A stretch of 64,000 bases of DNA from Planctomycetota bacterium. Its GTDB lineage: Bacteria > Planctomycetota > UBA8742 > UBA2392. A program made the translations under genes and the position numbers. The DNA lies in the NCBI GenBank assembly GCA_020425605.1, contig JAGQRH010000009.1, forward strand, positions 1 to 64,000, given 5' to 3'. Each line of letters opens with the position of its first letter. Within the stretch, counting starts at the first letter, position 1. Under the pieces are notes generated by a model that saw only the letters and a list, made by a program, of their open reading frames with translations, searched no databases and was not told where the DNA came from. This document shows positions 8,320 through 16,630 of the stretch, piece by piece.

Positions 8320-9570
8320 GTGGCGATGGTCCATTACGTGTTCATGCTGCTTGGGTTTCTGGTCACGGTGCTAAACGTGCTTACGTTCATTGCGCTGCGT
8401 CGGCGGCTGCTGGTTGCTTTTCCGGCACGTGGCAACGCCATCAGTATCGGTGCCGGGCTGGTGATGCTGGTTCTTCTGCATCCGGCGTTGTTCATGATGT
8501 TCGGCGGTATCTCGGGCATGATGTCCTTCCGCCAGCAGGTCCCGCAGTGGGGCCAGATCATGGCCATGACGTTTCAGCTTGCGACCTGGCTGTACGGCGC
8601 CGTATTGCTGCTCAAGGCGACGCCTTCCGCATTCGCCGACGCCTACCGGCGAATCACGAAGAAGCAGTCCGGCGAGGGCGAAATCGACCATGACCGCAGG
8701 CGTGCGCTGACGAAAGCCGGTCTGGCGTTGCCGGCAGCGATCATTGCCACGGCTGCAGGTGGTGCGATTGCGGCGCGTCAGGCGCCGGTGATTTCGCGCC
8801 TGCGACTGAAAGTCCCACGCGAGGCAACGAATCTGCACGGGCTGACGTTTGCACAGGTCAGTGACGTGCATGTCGGCAGCTACATGGGCGCGGAGCGGCT
8901 GGATGAAATCCGCGATGCGATGAACTCGCTCAATGCCGACTTCCACCTGATGACGGGCGACTTGCTCGACAACGACATCGAGCAGCTTGAGGAATCCCAA
9001 CGCTTTCTGCGCGGGCTTGAGCCCAGGCGCGAGCTGTTCATGTGCCTCGGAAATCACGAGTACATCGCCGGGCGTGAGTCGGGTATTGAGCCGATCCTGG
9101 CCGGGTTGCGCGAGACCCCGGCCCAGCTGCTGATTGACGAATCGCGAATGCTGAAAGTCGGCAGCGATCACATCTGGCTCGGCGGCATCGACTACCCGAC
9201 CAGCCGCGGCCTCCCCGGTGAGCGGCGCACGCGCCGGGAGGGCCTTGAGTACACCATCGGGCAAATGGCCGACGACGGCGCGCCGCGCATCGTGCTTGCG
9301 CACAACCCGGACAGCTTCTTCGACGGGCGCGAGATGCAGCTCGACCTGATGCTCAGCGGGCACACACACGGCGGCCAGCTCGTGCTAGGGCGGATTGGCG
9401 ACTGGAATTTCAGCCCCGTGCTGCCGTTTGAGCTCTACCACAACGGCCACTACGAGCATGAGGGCCGTCAGCTCTACGTGAACCGAGGCGCGGGAGGCTG
9501 GATGCCAGTGCGGATCAACTGCCCGCCAGAGATCAGCCTGATTGAGCTGGTGGCCGACACGAAGGCCTAA
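8320..9570 (+). CDS. Membrane-anchored metallophosphoesterase, tandem copy A
   Basis: A 416-residue protein. The first 120 residues hold about three to four hydrophobic segments; then an RR-type stretch (RRRALTKAGLALPAA) is followed by another hydrophobic segment and a calcineurin-like phosphoesterase domain with SDVHVGS, TGDLLDND, GNHEYIAG, HNPDSF and GHTHGGQ. The catalytic domain resembles the YkuE/LpxG-type enzymes that act on lipid or nucleotide phosphates outside or at the membrane; substrate unknown. Start is GTG 8320 or ATG 8326. It is the first of three tandem paralogues; identity is clear in every catalytic block. Confidence 0.88.
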   Translation: MAMVHYVFMLLGFLVTVLNVLTFIALRRRLLVAFPARGNAISIGAGLVMLVLLHPALFMMFGGISGMMSFRQQVPQWGQIMAMTFQLATWLYGAVLLLKATPSAFADAYRRITKKQSGEGEIDHDRRRALTKAGLALPAAIIATAAGGAIAARQAPVISRLRLKVPREATNLHGLTFAQVSDVHVGSYMGAERLDEIRDAMNSLNADFHLMTGDLLDNDIEQLEESQRFLRGLEPRRELFMCLGNHEYIAGRESGIEPILAGLRETPAQLLIDESRMLKVGSDHIWLGGIDYPTSRGLPGERRTRREGLEYTIGQMADDGAPRIVLAHNPDSFFDGREMQLDLMLSGHTHGGQLVLGRIGDWNFSPVLPFELYHNGHYEHEGRQLYVNRGAGGWMPVRINCPPEISLIELVADTKA

Positions 9571-10030
9571 CCCAACTCCTACGCGGGCTTACTGACACAC
9601 CCACTTCGTCTTAACAATCGCGCGGTATGGTCCTGCCGTCTGACAAGGGAACCAACCGACCGGTGCTGACACCGCTGCCATCTGCCTCACCCCCTTTGCG
9701 AGGAAGGCTCCTCGAAGGCTGCCAACCCGCCACTCGAATTCTGCCCGCGCGCCCACTTCGGCGCGCGCTTCTGCTTCTGCGGAGATTCCATGGACCTGCA
9801 TCACCGCGACAGGCCGACGGTGCGGCTCAGCACTCTGCGCAATCGTCTTCTGATTCACTCACCGGGCTCGAGCTTACTCCTGAGGTTTCGGCTGCTGCCG
9901 CCCATGGCGCGGAGGCAGGGCTGATGCGTTGTCGCTCAACCTGCCGTCGCAGCACCAATCATCGGCCGCGCAGCATTGTCGTTCGCAAGGCCCGCTGGCG
10001 TGACCCGAAGCCTGTCCGCCGGAGGGCCGC
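9571..10030. other. Gene-poor interval between phosphoesterase copies A and B
   Basis: These 460 bases have open frames on both strands, but their translations are Arg/Pro/Ala-rich and unlike any family. The only structure I see is a 7-base inverted repeat (9747-9753 with 9760-9766, core GCGCGCC) without a T tract, which might be a weak terminator for copy A. Confidence 0.5.
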
Positions 10031-11320
10031 ATGAGCGCCCCCGAGTGGATCCAGCAGGCTGAGGGCTGGTGCGCTTCGGTCGAGAATTCGTCGATCGGAG
10101 TGATGATGATCGGGCTGGTCGTTACGTCCGGCAATGTGCTTGTGTTCCGCGCGCTGATCAAGCGGTTGCGGCGCGCCTTTCCAGGCGGGACGGGGCTTCG
10201 CTGGCTGGTCGGCATCCTGTTCTGGCTGCTGCTGTCGCCGATGATTGCCATGGCGATCGGCGGCACGACCGCCGCGCACTTGTTTCATGAGTACGTGCCC
10301 ACGCCGCTGGCCGTCGCCGGGATGGCCCTGCAGTTCGCGGTCTGGGTCTACGGTGGCGTACTGTCTTTGACCAACCTGCCGAGACAGGCCGTCCGCGTCC
10401 TGCACCGAGTGTGGAATCCGCCTGCGTTGCTGCTGGAGCATGAGCTGGCAGACTCACGGCGCCGCGATGTTCTGCGCAAGGCAGCCATTGGGGTGCCGGC
10501 GATCATCGTGACGGCTGCGGCGGCGGGGGGCGTGGCCAGCCAGCTCCCGCCGGTCGTCAGGCGCGTGAAGCTGCCTGTGGGGCGAGACTACGGGCACCTG
10601 CGCGGCTTTTCGTTCGCGCAGTTCAGCGACGTGCACATCGGCAGCTATCTTGAACGGGACCGCCTGGGAGAGATCGCGGGTGTGATTAACGGGCTGAGGC
10701 CGGACCTCGTCGTCTGCACCGGCGACCTGATCGACAACGAGCTGGATCAGCTCGAACACGGCCAACGGCTGCTGAAGAAGCTCAACGCCCGCCATGGAAC
10801 CTACATGTGCATGGGCAACCACGAATACATCGCCGCACAGGGCAACGAGCGCGCTGTGCGCGAAGCCTACAGGGCCGCCGGCGCGACGTTGCTGGTCGAT
10901 GAGGCGCATCGTGTTGACGTTGGAGGCTCCCACTTCTGGCTGGGCGGTACGGACTCTCCGGGCGTGCCGGGTTGCGCACTGGGCGATCGCCCGAGCACGG
11001 GCGAGAGCATGGACGCCGTGTTGAAAGACATGGACGACGACGGCGCGCCCCGGATTGTTCTGTCGCACCATCCGAAGACTTTCTTTGAGGCGCGCGAGCG
11101 GCAGATTGACCTGATGCTCAGTGGCCACACGCACGGCGGCCAGATCAGCCTCGGGCGCATTGACGACTGCGAGCTGACACCGAACCTGCCCGTCGAGTTC
11201 TACCACAAGGGCCTGTACGAGTATCAAGGCCGCCGCCTCTACGTGAACAGCGGCATCGGGAGCTGGTTGCCGGTGCGCCTGAATTGCCCGCCCGAGATTA
11301 CGTTGATCGAATTGGTCTGA
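10031..11320 (+). CDS. Membrane-anchored metallophosphoesterase, tandem copy B
   Basis: A 429-residue paralogue of copy A with the same plan: several N-terminal membrane segments, an RR motif (SRRRDVLRKAAIGVP) leading into a hydrophobic stretch, then a phosphoesterase domain with SDVHIGS, TGDLIDNE, GNHEYIAA, SHHPKTF and GHTHGGQ, ending in the shared PPEITLIEL. GGAGG stands six bases before the ATG. Metal ligands are all present, so it should be active. It is 27 bases ahead of copy C, so B and C very likely form an operon. Confidence 0.9.
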   Translation: MSAPEWIQQAEGWCASVENSSIGVMMIGLVVTSGNVLVFRALIKRLRRAFPGGTGLRWLVGILFWLLLSPMIAMAIGGTTAAHLFHEYVPTPLAVAGMALQFAVWVYGGVLSLTNLPRQAVRVLHRVWNPPALLLEHELADSRRRDVLRKAAIGVPAIIVTAAAAGGVASQLPPVVRRVKLPVGRDYGHLRGFSFAQFSDVHIGSYLERDRLGEIAGVINGLRPDLVVCTGDLIDNELDQLEHGQRLLKKLNARHGTYMCMGNHEYIAAQGNERAVREAYRAAGATLLVDEAHRVDVGGSHFWLGGTDSPGVPGCALGDRPSTGESMDAVLKDMDDDGAPRIVLSHHPKTFFEARERQIDLMLSGHTHGGQISLGRIDDCELTPNLPVEFYHKGLYEYQGRRLYVNSGIGSWLPVRLNCPPEITLIELV

Positions 11321-11347
11321 GCGCGTCTCGCCTCGTAGGATGGGGCG

Positions 11348-12499
11348 ATGCGGCTATTGCTGATCCTGCTGGCGATCAACGGCCTGATTTTCTGGGGCCT
11401 GTGGGTGCGCGTGTCGGCCGTATTTCCGAAGCGCAAATTGCAAGCGAGAGTTGTGCTTTCGGCGCTGTACTGGCTGCTGCTGATCCCGACCCTGTTGTTG
11501 CCGGTTTGGCCGGATGCGCCGCTGTGGCTGTCGTTGCCCAGCATGACCTGGCAGTTCGCGATGCTGTGTTTCGGCATCTGGATGATCGCGTTCAGCTTCC
11601 CGTGGTATGCGGCCATGCGGGTTCGCCGCCGCCTGATGTCTACAGAGACGGTAGATGAGGGTCGACGCGAGCTCCTGAAACGCGCAGCGCTCATTCCGCC
11701 CGCCGCGCTGGTTGTCGCATCGGGAGTCGGTGCGGTAGGGGCAATGGCAGACCCCGTGGTGCGCACGATCTCGCTCACGACCCCGCGGGACATGACCAAT
11801 CTGCATGGCCTGCGCATCGTGCAGATCAGCGACGTGCACATTGGGCGCTTCATGCGGCATGAGCACCTGAGAGAGATTGTCTCGGCCGTGAACGCGCTGG
11901 ATGGCGACATCGTGGTCTGCACCGGCGACCTGGTCGACCACGACATGGAACAGCTTGAGGACGCACAGTTGATGCTGCGCGGCATGAAGCACCGGCGCGG
12001 CCTGTTCATGTGCCTCGGCAACCACGAGTATTACGCGGCCGGGCAGAATCTGGATCAGTTGATCGCCGGCGTAAACGAAACCGGCTGCGTGATGCTGCGC
12101 GATGAGAGCCGACGGGTAGATGTCGGCAGTGACCACTTCTGGATGCTGGGCGTGGATTACCCCGGGCGCCGGCAGCCGGCCGCCAGTTTTGACGCAGCGT
12201 TGAACAACGTTGGCGATGATGGAGCCCCTCGCATAGTGCTTGCCCACAACCCCAGCAGCTTTTGGGAAGGCCGGACCCGACCAATCGACCTGCAGCTCAG
12301 CGGGCATACGCACGGCGGCCAGGTGAGTCTGGGACGGATCGGGCAATACGAGCTGTCACCGGTACTGCCCGTCGAGCTGTATCATGCCGGTGAGTACGAG
12401 TACGACGGACGCAAGCTCTATGTAAACAGTGGCACCGGCCAATGGATGCCGATCCGTATCAACTGCCCGCCCGAGATCACGGTCATAGAGTTCGTGTAG
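11348..12499 (+). CDS. Membrane-anchored metallophosphoesterase, tandem copy C
   Basis: A 383-residue third copy, about 40 residues shorter at the N-terminus than A and B (three hydrophobic segments before the RR motif GRRELLKRAALIPP). The catalytic blocks are SDVHIGR, TGDLVDHD, GNHEYYAA, HNPSSF and GHTHGGQ, and the C-terminus again ends PPEITVIEF. The three copies differ most in the membrane part, which suggests diverged localisation or substrate rather than simple dosage. About 100 bases without a recognised feature separate it from the HAD gene. Confidence 0.9.
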   Translation: MRLLLILLAINGLIFWGLWVRVSAVFPKRKLQARVVLSALYWLLLIPTLLLPVWPDAPLWLSLPSMTWQFAMLCFGIWMIAFSFPWYAAMRVRRRLMSTETVDEGRRELLKRAALIPPAALVVASGVGAVGAMADPVVRTISLTTPRDMTNLHGLRIVQISDVHIGRFMRHEHLREIVSAVNALDGDIVVCTGDLVDHDMEQLEDAQLMLRGMKHRRGLFMCLGNHEYYAAGQNLDQLIAGVNETGCVMLRDESRRVDVGSDHFWMLGVDYPGRRQPAASFDAALNNVGDDGAPRIVLAHNPSSFWEGRTRPIDLQLSGHTHGGQVSLGRIGQYELSPVLPVELYHAGEYEYDGRKLYVNSGTGQWMPIRINCPPEITVIEFV

Positions 12500-12601
12500 T
12501 GGAGATTGAATCTGGACACACCATCCAAGAGGCGTCGTCGTGGGTCCTGTGAAGCGTGTCCCTTCACTTACGTTTCTGGCTCCAGTTCCTAGCATCCCCG
12601 A

Positions 12602-13282
12602 ATGACCCATCCGTGGACTGGCAAGCAACTCGACTGCGTGGCGTTCGACATGGACGGCACGCTGCTGAACTCGGGCGACTTTGGCGCGCGGGCGATCCGG
12701 CTGGCATTTGAAGGCATGATGGCGGCGGGTGAGTTGCCGGGGCTGGATGTGCCCCCGACTGAAGACGCCATCCGCCACCAGATCGGCAAGCCGCCGCATG
12801 TCTTCTACGCAGAGCTGCTACCTGAGCCGCTGAAGCGCAAGGCGCTTGATCTGCACCACGCGGCCAGCGCCAATGAGAAAACGTTCCTGAAGGACGGCAG
12901 CGGAAAGCTGTTCGATGGTGCGCGTGAGGTTCTGGCTGAGCTGAAGGCACGGGGATGGAAGCTGCTGCTGGTCTCGAATTGCAGCCAGGACTACATCGAC
13001 GCTGTGTGCGAGACCTTCGCGCTCGATGAACTGCTCGACTTCCGCGCCGCCGCCGGGCGAAGCCCCGAAGTGAACAAGCCCGGCGAGTTGCGGCGCGGCC
13101 TGGACCAACTGGGAGCAAAGGCGGGGGTCATGGTCGGTGACCGCATCCACGACGGCGAAGCGGCGCAAGCGTGCGGCCTCTGGTTCATCGGCTGCACCTA
13201 TGGCTACGGCCCGCGCGAAGAGTTGGCAGGGGCCGACGCCCTGATCGATGACATCCGCGAGCTATCTGGGCTGTTGAAGTAG
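12602..13282 (+). CDS. HAD-superfamily hydrolase (phosphoglycolate phosphatase-like)
   Basis: A 226-residue HAD phosphatase. Motif I is FDMDGTLLNS (Asp16 nucleophile, Asp18), motif II LLVSNCS, motif III a lysine in SPEVNKPG, and motif IV VGDRIHDGEAA. The helical cap between motifs I and II is of the Gph/PGMB type. It dephosphorylates a small metabolite; which one is not readable. It ends 17 bases from the convergent small membrane protein gene. Confidence 0.88.
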   Translation: MTHPWTGKQLDCVAFDMDGTLLNSGDFGARAIRLAFEGMMAAGELPGLDVPPTEDAIRHQIGKPPHVFYAELLPEPLKRKALDLHHAASANEKTFLKDGSGKLFDGAREVLAELKARGWKLLLVSNCSQDYIDAVCETFALDELLDFRAAAGRSPEVNKPGELRRGLDQLGAKAGVMVGDRIHDGEAAQACGLWFIGCTYGYGPREELAGADALIDDIRELSGLLK

Positions 13283-13299
13283 GCGCATCAGCTACCTGG

Positions 13300-13503
13300 C
13301 TACTTGCGAGGCAGGAAGCGGTCGAGGATTTCGTTCCAGCTCAGGTACAGGTTGAGTAGCAGCAACAGGAGCGTGATCCCCACTGCATACCAGGTGACAA
13401 GGCAAAGCGCGGCACTTGCGAAGCAGATGATCCAGCGCAGCCACCATGGCCGATCCATCCACCAGGTCACCAGCCCGCCTCCCATCTGTCCGGTGCCTCT
13501 CAT
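13300..13503 (-). CDS. Small two-helix membrane protein, tandem paralogue 3
   Basis: A 67-residue protein with a WWLRW motif just before the first of two hydrophobic helices and a C-terminal WNEILDRFLPRK tail. Both motifs recur in the two genes upstream on the same strand. The DNA coding for its tail shares a 19-base exact match with that of the third copy (13320-13338 and 13859-13877), pointing to duplication. I know no named family. It is last in a run yjbQ - copy 1 - copy 2 - copy 3, spaced by 15, 92 and 15 bases. Confidence 0.72.
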   Translation of the reverse strand: MRGTGQMGGGLVTWWMDRPWWLRWIICFASAALCLVTWYAVGITLLLLLLNLYLSWNEILDRFLPRK

Positions 13504-13518
13504 GTCGTGCTCGCCTCC

Positions 13519-13737
13519 CTAGAAGTACTTGTGAATCCGCGCCCGCAGCACGTCGCCGATGTCGTCCCACGTCATGAAGACGTGCACAATCACGAGGATG
13601 CCGGCCGGGACCGCAAGCCAGGCAACGTGATCTCCAAGCTGGCGGTGCAATGCAAGCGCAAGAAATGCGGGTGTGCCAACGATGGCCCAGCGCAGCCAGA
13701 GTGCCAGGCCCTTCCACCAGGTTGTGATGCCGTTCAT
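13519..13737 (-). CDS. Small two-helix membrane protein, tandem paralogue 2
   Basis: A 72-residue protein with the pattern of its neighbours: a tryptophan-rich start leading to LWLRW, two hydrophobic helices and the tail FMTWDDIGDVLRARIHKYF, where WDDIGD replaces WNEILD. It is the most diverged of the three copies. Function unknown; the conserved Trp and acidic positions at the membrane border suggest a shared binding surface. Confidence 0.68.
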   Translation of the reverse strand: MNGITTWWKGLALWLRWAIVGTPAFLALALHRQLGDHVAWLAVPAGILVIVHVFMTWDDIGDVLRARIHKYF

Positions 13738-13829
13738 GTGGCGTCCTCACTCCGAGCTACGGGAGTAAGGCTACTTGCGTCCACATGCACCGGGCGATTG
13801 CAGGTTGCCGCGGGTTTTATAGCTGGGGC

Positions 13830-14051
13830 CTAGTCCTCGTCCTTCTTCGGCATGACGTGGTCGAGGATTTCGTTCCAGGTGATGTAAAGGTTGATCAGTG
13901 TCAGCACGCCGCCGATGCCCCACAGCCAGTACATGAAGCGTCCGTTGGCCAGCATGATTCCGGCGATGGTCAGGGGGATCAGACAGATCAGCCAGCGCAG
14001 CCACCACGGCGCTTCGGCCCAGTTCAGAAAGGAGTCGGCTTCCCAGCGCAT
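13830..14051 (-). CDS. Small two-helix membrane protein, tandem paralogue 1
   Basis: A 73-residue protein: PWWLRW, two hydrophobic helices, then NLYITWNEILDHVMPKKDED. Its tail is nearly identical to that of paralogue 3 (NLYLSWNEILDRFLPRK). It begins 15 bases after the yjbQ stop, so it is probably co-transcribed with yjbQ. No known family; a basic C-terminus on the presumed cytoplasmic side is common to copies 1 and 3. Confidence 0.72.
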   Translation of the reverse strand: MRWEADSFLNWAEAPWWLRWLICLIPLTIAGIMLANGRFMYWLWGIGGVLTLINLYITWNEILDHVMPKKDED

Positions 14052-14066
14052 GTTCAGCCCCGACGC

Positions 14067-14540
14067 CTATTCGCCCATCACCTTGATGATGACGCGCTTG
14101 CGGCGCTTGCCGTCGAACTCGGCGTAGTAAATCTGCTGCCAGGTGCCCAGGTCGAGTCGCCCGTCAGTGATCGGTACCATTACCTGGTGATGTACAAGGA
14201 TGCTTTTGAGGTGGCTGTCGCCGTTGTCTTCGCCGGTGCGGTGGTGCTTGTACTCGTGGCGCACGGCGTTTACCGGGCCTTCTTCGCCTTCTTTGGGCCA
14301 CTTGATCTCCGGGTACGCACCATACGGCGTCAGGCTTTCGAGCCAGTGGTCGATGTCGTCAATCAGCCCGTCCTCGGCGTCGTTGACCCAGACGCCTGCG
14401 GTGATGTGCATGGCCGACACCAGCACCATGCCCTCGCGGACGCCCGATTCCTGCACGGCGTGCTCGACCTTGTCGGTAATGCGGATGTACTCGCGCTTGT
14501 TGCGCGTGTTGAAGTACAGGTAGTCGGTGTAGGTTTTCAT
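14067..14540 (-). CDS. yjbQ: YjbQ/UPF0047 family protein (secondary thiamine-phosphate synthase-like)
   Basis: A 157-residue YjbQ-family protein. Key segments are [18 protein letters not shown] (family HxTA motif), [23 protein letters not shown] (conserved histidine cluster) and [15 protein letters not shown] near the C-terminus. Family members bind a metal at the histidines; weak thiamine-phosphate synthase activity is known for E. coli YjbQ but the true role is unclear. I chose ATG 14540 (MKTYTDYL) since the family starts here; five more in-frame residues exist upstream. Divergent from the Rrf2 gene with about 190 bases between, which should hold both promoters. Confidence 0.9.
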   Translation of the reverse strand: MKTYTDYLYFNTRNKREYIRITDKVEHAVQESGVREGMVLVSAMHITAGVWVNDAEDGLIDDIDHWLESLTPYGAYPEIKWPKEGEEGPVNAVRHEYKHHRTGEDNGDSHLKSILVHHQVMVPITDGRLDLGTWQQIYYAEFDGKRRKRVIIKVMGE

Positions 14541-14728
14541 GGTCGTCTCATGCAACGGAAACGGAACCGGGGTGCAAGCCCTTTAGCGGAATGTCCCAGC
14601 CAGGCCGCCGGTCGGAACACTGTTCGCGCGGGTTTCTCGCCCTCAGGCCGCTTGACACCTAGCTTTCAGCGCTGTGTACTGAACAGGACCAATTAAGTCC
14701 GCTATCCTGCGGACGAGGAAGGCTAACT

Positions 14729-15160
14729 GTGATCTTCAGCAGGAAAAGTGACTACGGGCTGCGCGCGCTGATGTACCTGTCAGACCGCCGCGCCAAGGGC
14801 CCCGTGACCCTGACGGAGATCGCGGAACGCCTGATGATTCCCAAGGCATTCCTGTCGAAGATCCTGCAGCAGCTGGCCAAGAAGGGTGTTGTGCGCAGCC
14901 TGAAAGGCCCCAGTGGCGGCTTCGTGCTGGCCGTTGAGCCGGCCGAGATCACCCTGCAGGAGATCCTCACCGAAATCGACGGTCCCACGCGCGTGTTTGA
15001 ATGCTTTGCCACCGAGTCCGACTGCACGCTGTATGGCGACTGCCTAATGCGCGAAGTGTTCGGCGAAGTGGAAGACCAGATCGGCAAAGTCCTCGCGGGC
15101 TATACGCTGGCGGACTTTCATCTCACTCCGCGTGCATCGGAATCACCTGCCAAGGCGTAA
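14729..15160 (+). CDS. Rrf2-family transcriptional regulator with three cysteines
   Basis: A 143-residue Rrf2 protein starting at GTG 14729 (IFSRKSDYGLRALMYLS). It has the winged-helix DNA-binding domain (LTEIAERLMIPKAFLSKILQQLAKKG, wing at GPSGGF) and then Cys92, Cys99 and Cys105 in a C-x6-C-x5-C pattern close to the C-x5-C-x5-C of IscR, so an iron-sulfur cluster sensor is likely. No suf/isc genes are in the window. It is followed by glutamate dehydrogenase 121 bases downstream and divergent from yjbQ; either may be a target. Confidence 0.9.
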   Translation: MIFSRKSDYGLRALMYLSDRRAKGPVTLTEIAERLMIPKAFLSKILQQLAKKGVVRSLKGPSGGFVLAVEPAEITLQEILTEIDGPTRVFECFATESDCTLYGDCLMREVFGEVEDQIGKVLAGYTLADFHLTPRASESPAKA

Positions 15161-15281
15161 GTCCCCCATTTGCACCGGCACACCATAAAAGGCATAGTCC
15201 GCGCCAATAGGGCTCCCGTTGCGGGTGCAGCTGCACCTGACGGAGCCGACGCACCACGGGTTGGGCACGTCAGGACATTAC

Positions 15282-16556
15282 ATGACCACTCGCATCACGG
15301 GACGCTACAAGTCCACTTCGCACCACTACAACGCCTACGAAGCCGTCAATGAGCTGTTCGACAAGGCTGCAGACCGCCTTGAGATGGCCGATGAGCTTCG
15401 CCAGATCTTGAAGACGCCGTTCCGTGAGATCGAAGTGGCCGTGCCTGTCCGCATGGACAGCGGCAAGATCCACGTCTACGCCGGCTACCGTGTGCAGCAC
15501 AACGGCGCGCGCGGCCCCTGGAAGGGCGGCATCCGCTATCACCCGGAAGTCGACAAGGATGAAGTGCGCGCGCTCGCCAGCCTGATGACATGGAAGACCG
15601 CGCTGATCGACGTACCGTTCGGCGGCGCAAAGGGCGGCGTGGCCTGCGACCCGATGAACATGAGCATGACCGAGCTTGAGCGCATGACGCGCAAGTTCAC
15701 CGCGCGCATCGCGATCGTGCTCGGCCCGCATCGTGACATCCCGGCACCTGACATGGGCACCGACGGCCAGGTGATGGCGTGGCTGATGGACGAGTACAGT
15801 TCACGTCGCGGCTACAGCCCGGGTGTGGTGACCGGCAAGCCGGTCGCGCTCGGCGGTAGCCATGGACGCGTTACCGCGACTGCGTTCGGCGTCGTTGCCG
15901 TGGCCGATGCCTTCTACAAGTCTCGCGGCGAAAAGATTGAAGGCAAGACGGCCGCGATCCAGGGCTTCGGCAACGTCGGCAGCTACAGCGCCCACTTCTG
16001 GCACGAGCGCGGCGGCAAGGTCGTCGCAGTGACGGATGTGAAGGGCGGCGTGTACAATGAAAAGGGCCTTGATGTGCCCGCGCTGTTCCAGTGGTTCCAG
16101 GAAAAGCGTACGGTTGCGGGCTTCCCCAACGCCGACGTGATGAACAACCAGGATCTGCTGGCACTGCCGGTGGACTGCCTGATCCCGGCCGCGATCGGCG
16201 ACGTGATCACCCCGGACAACTGCGGCCACATCAAGGCGCAGCTGATCGTCGAGGGCGCCAATCACCCGACCATGCCGGAAGCGGACGAAGAGCTGCACGA
16301 GCGCGGAATCACGGTGATCCCGGACATTCTGGCCAATGCCGGCGGTGTGACCGTCAGCTACTTCGAGTGGTCGCAGAACCTGACGCAGTTCTACTGGGAC
16401 GAAGACCGCGTGAACCAGGAACTCGATCGCAAGATGCGCAAGGCCTTCATGGACGTGCATACGCTTGCCCGCCAGGAAAAGTGCAGCAAGCGCACGGCAG
16501 CCATGATGCTCGCCCTGCGGCGCGTCGGCGACGCCGAGACCCAGCGCGGCAACTAG
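15282..16556 (+). CDS. gdhA: Glutamate dehydrogenase (Glu/Leu/Phe/Val dehydrogenase family)
   Basis: A 424-residue enzyme for reversible oxidative deamination of glutamate. Lys81 (PWKGGIRYHP), Lys105 (MTWKTALIDVPFGGAKGG) and Lys117 keep the spacing of the substrate and catalytic lysines in hexameric GDH; the dinucleotide fold has GFGNVGSYSA. The C-terminus contains EGANHPT and NAGGVTVSYFEWSQN, typical of the NAD-preferring, archaeal/Gram-positive type. I chose ATG 15282 (MTTRITG) over a start 21 codons earlier because it matches the family length and has AGGA upstream. A strong terminator follows. Confidence 0.92.
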   Translation: MTTRITGRYKSTSHHYNAYEAVNELFDKAADRLEMADELRQILKTPFREIEVAVPVRMDSGKIHVYAGYRVQHNGARGPWKGGIRYHPEVDKDEVRALASLMTWKTALIDVPFGGAKGGVACDPMNMSMTELERMTRKFTARIAIVLGPHRDIPAPDMGTDGQVMAWLMDEYSSRRGYSPGVVTGKPVALGGSHGRVTATAFGVVAVADAFYKSRGEKIEGKTAAIQGFGNVGSYSAHFWHERGGKVVAVTDVKGGVYNEKGLDVPALFQWFQEKRTVAGFPNADVMNNQDLLALPVDCLIPAAIGDVITPDNCGHIKAQLIVEGANHPTMPEADEELHERGITVIPDILANAGGVTVSYFEWSQNLTQFYWDEDRVNQELDRKMRKAFMDVHTLARQEKCSKRTAAMMLALRRVGDAETQRGN

Positions 16557-16579
16557 TTGTCGGTTGTCAGCAAATACAG

Positions 16580-16607
16580 AAACGGAAGGGCGGAAGCCCT
16601 TCCGTTT
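16580..16607. terminator. Hairpin terminator between gdhA and the slipin gene
   Basis: A perfect 12-base stem (16580-16591 with 16596-16607, AAACGGAAGGGC arm) with a GGAA tetraloop; A/T-rich ends on both sides suit convergent use. Confidence 0.85.
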
Positions 16608-16630
16608 CGCTTCTGACAAGTAACAACCGC

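Noticed and set aside
9589..10034. Open frames of 89 and 135 codons between phosphoesterase copies A and B
   Set aside because: Pro/Arg/Ser-rich with no ribosome site or recognisable fold; the interval is treated as non-coding.
8371..12346. Long open frames on the minus strand opposite the metallophosphoesterases
   Set aside because: High-GC antisense shadows; the plus-strand frames carry all catalytic motifs.
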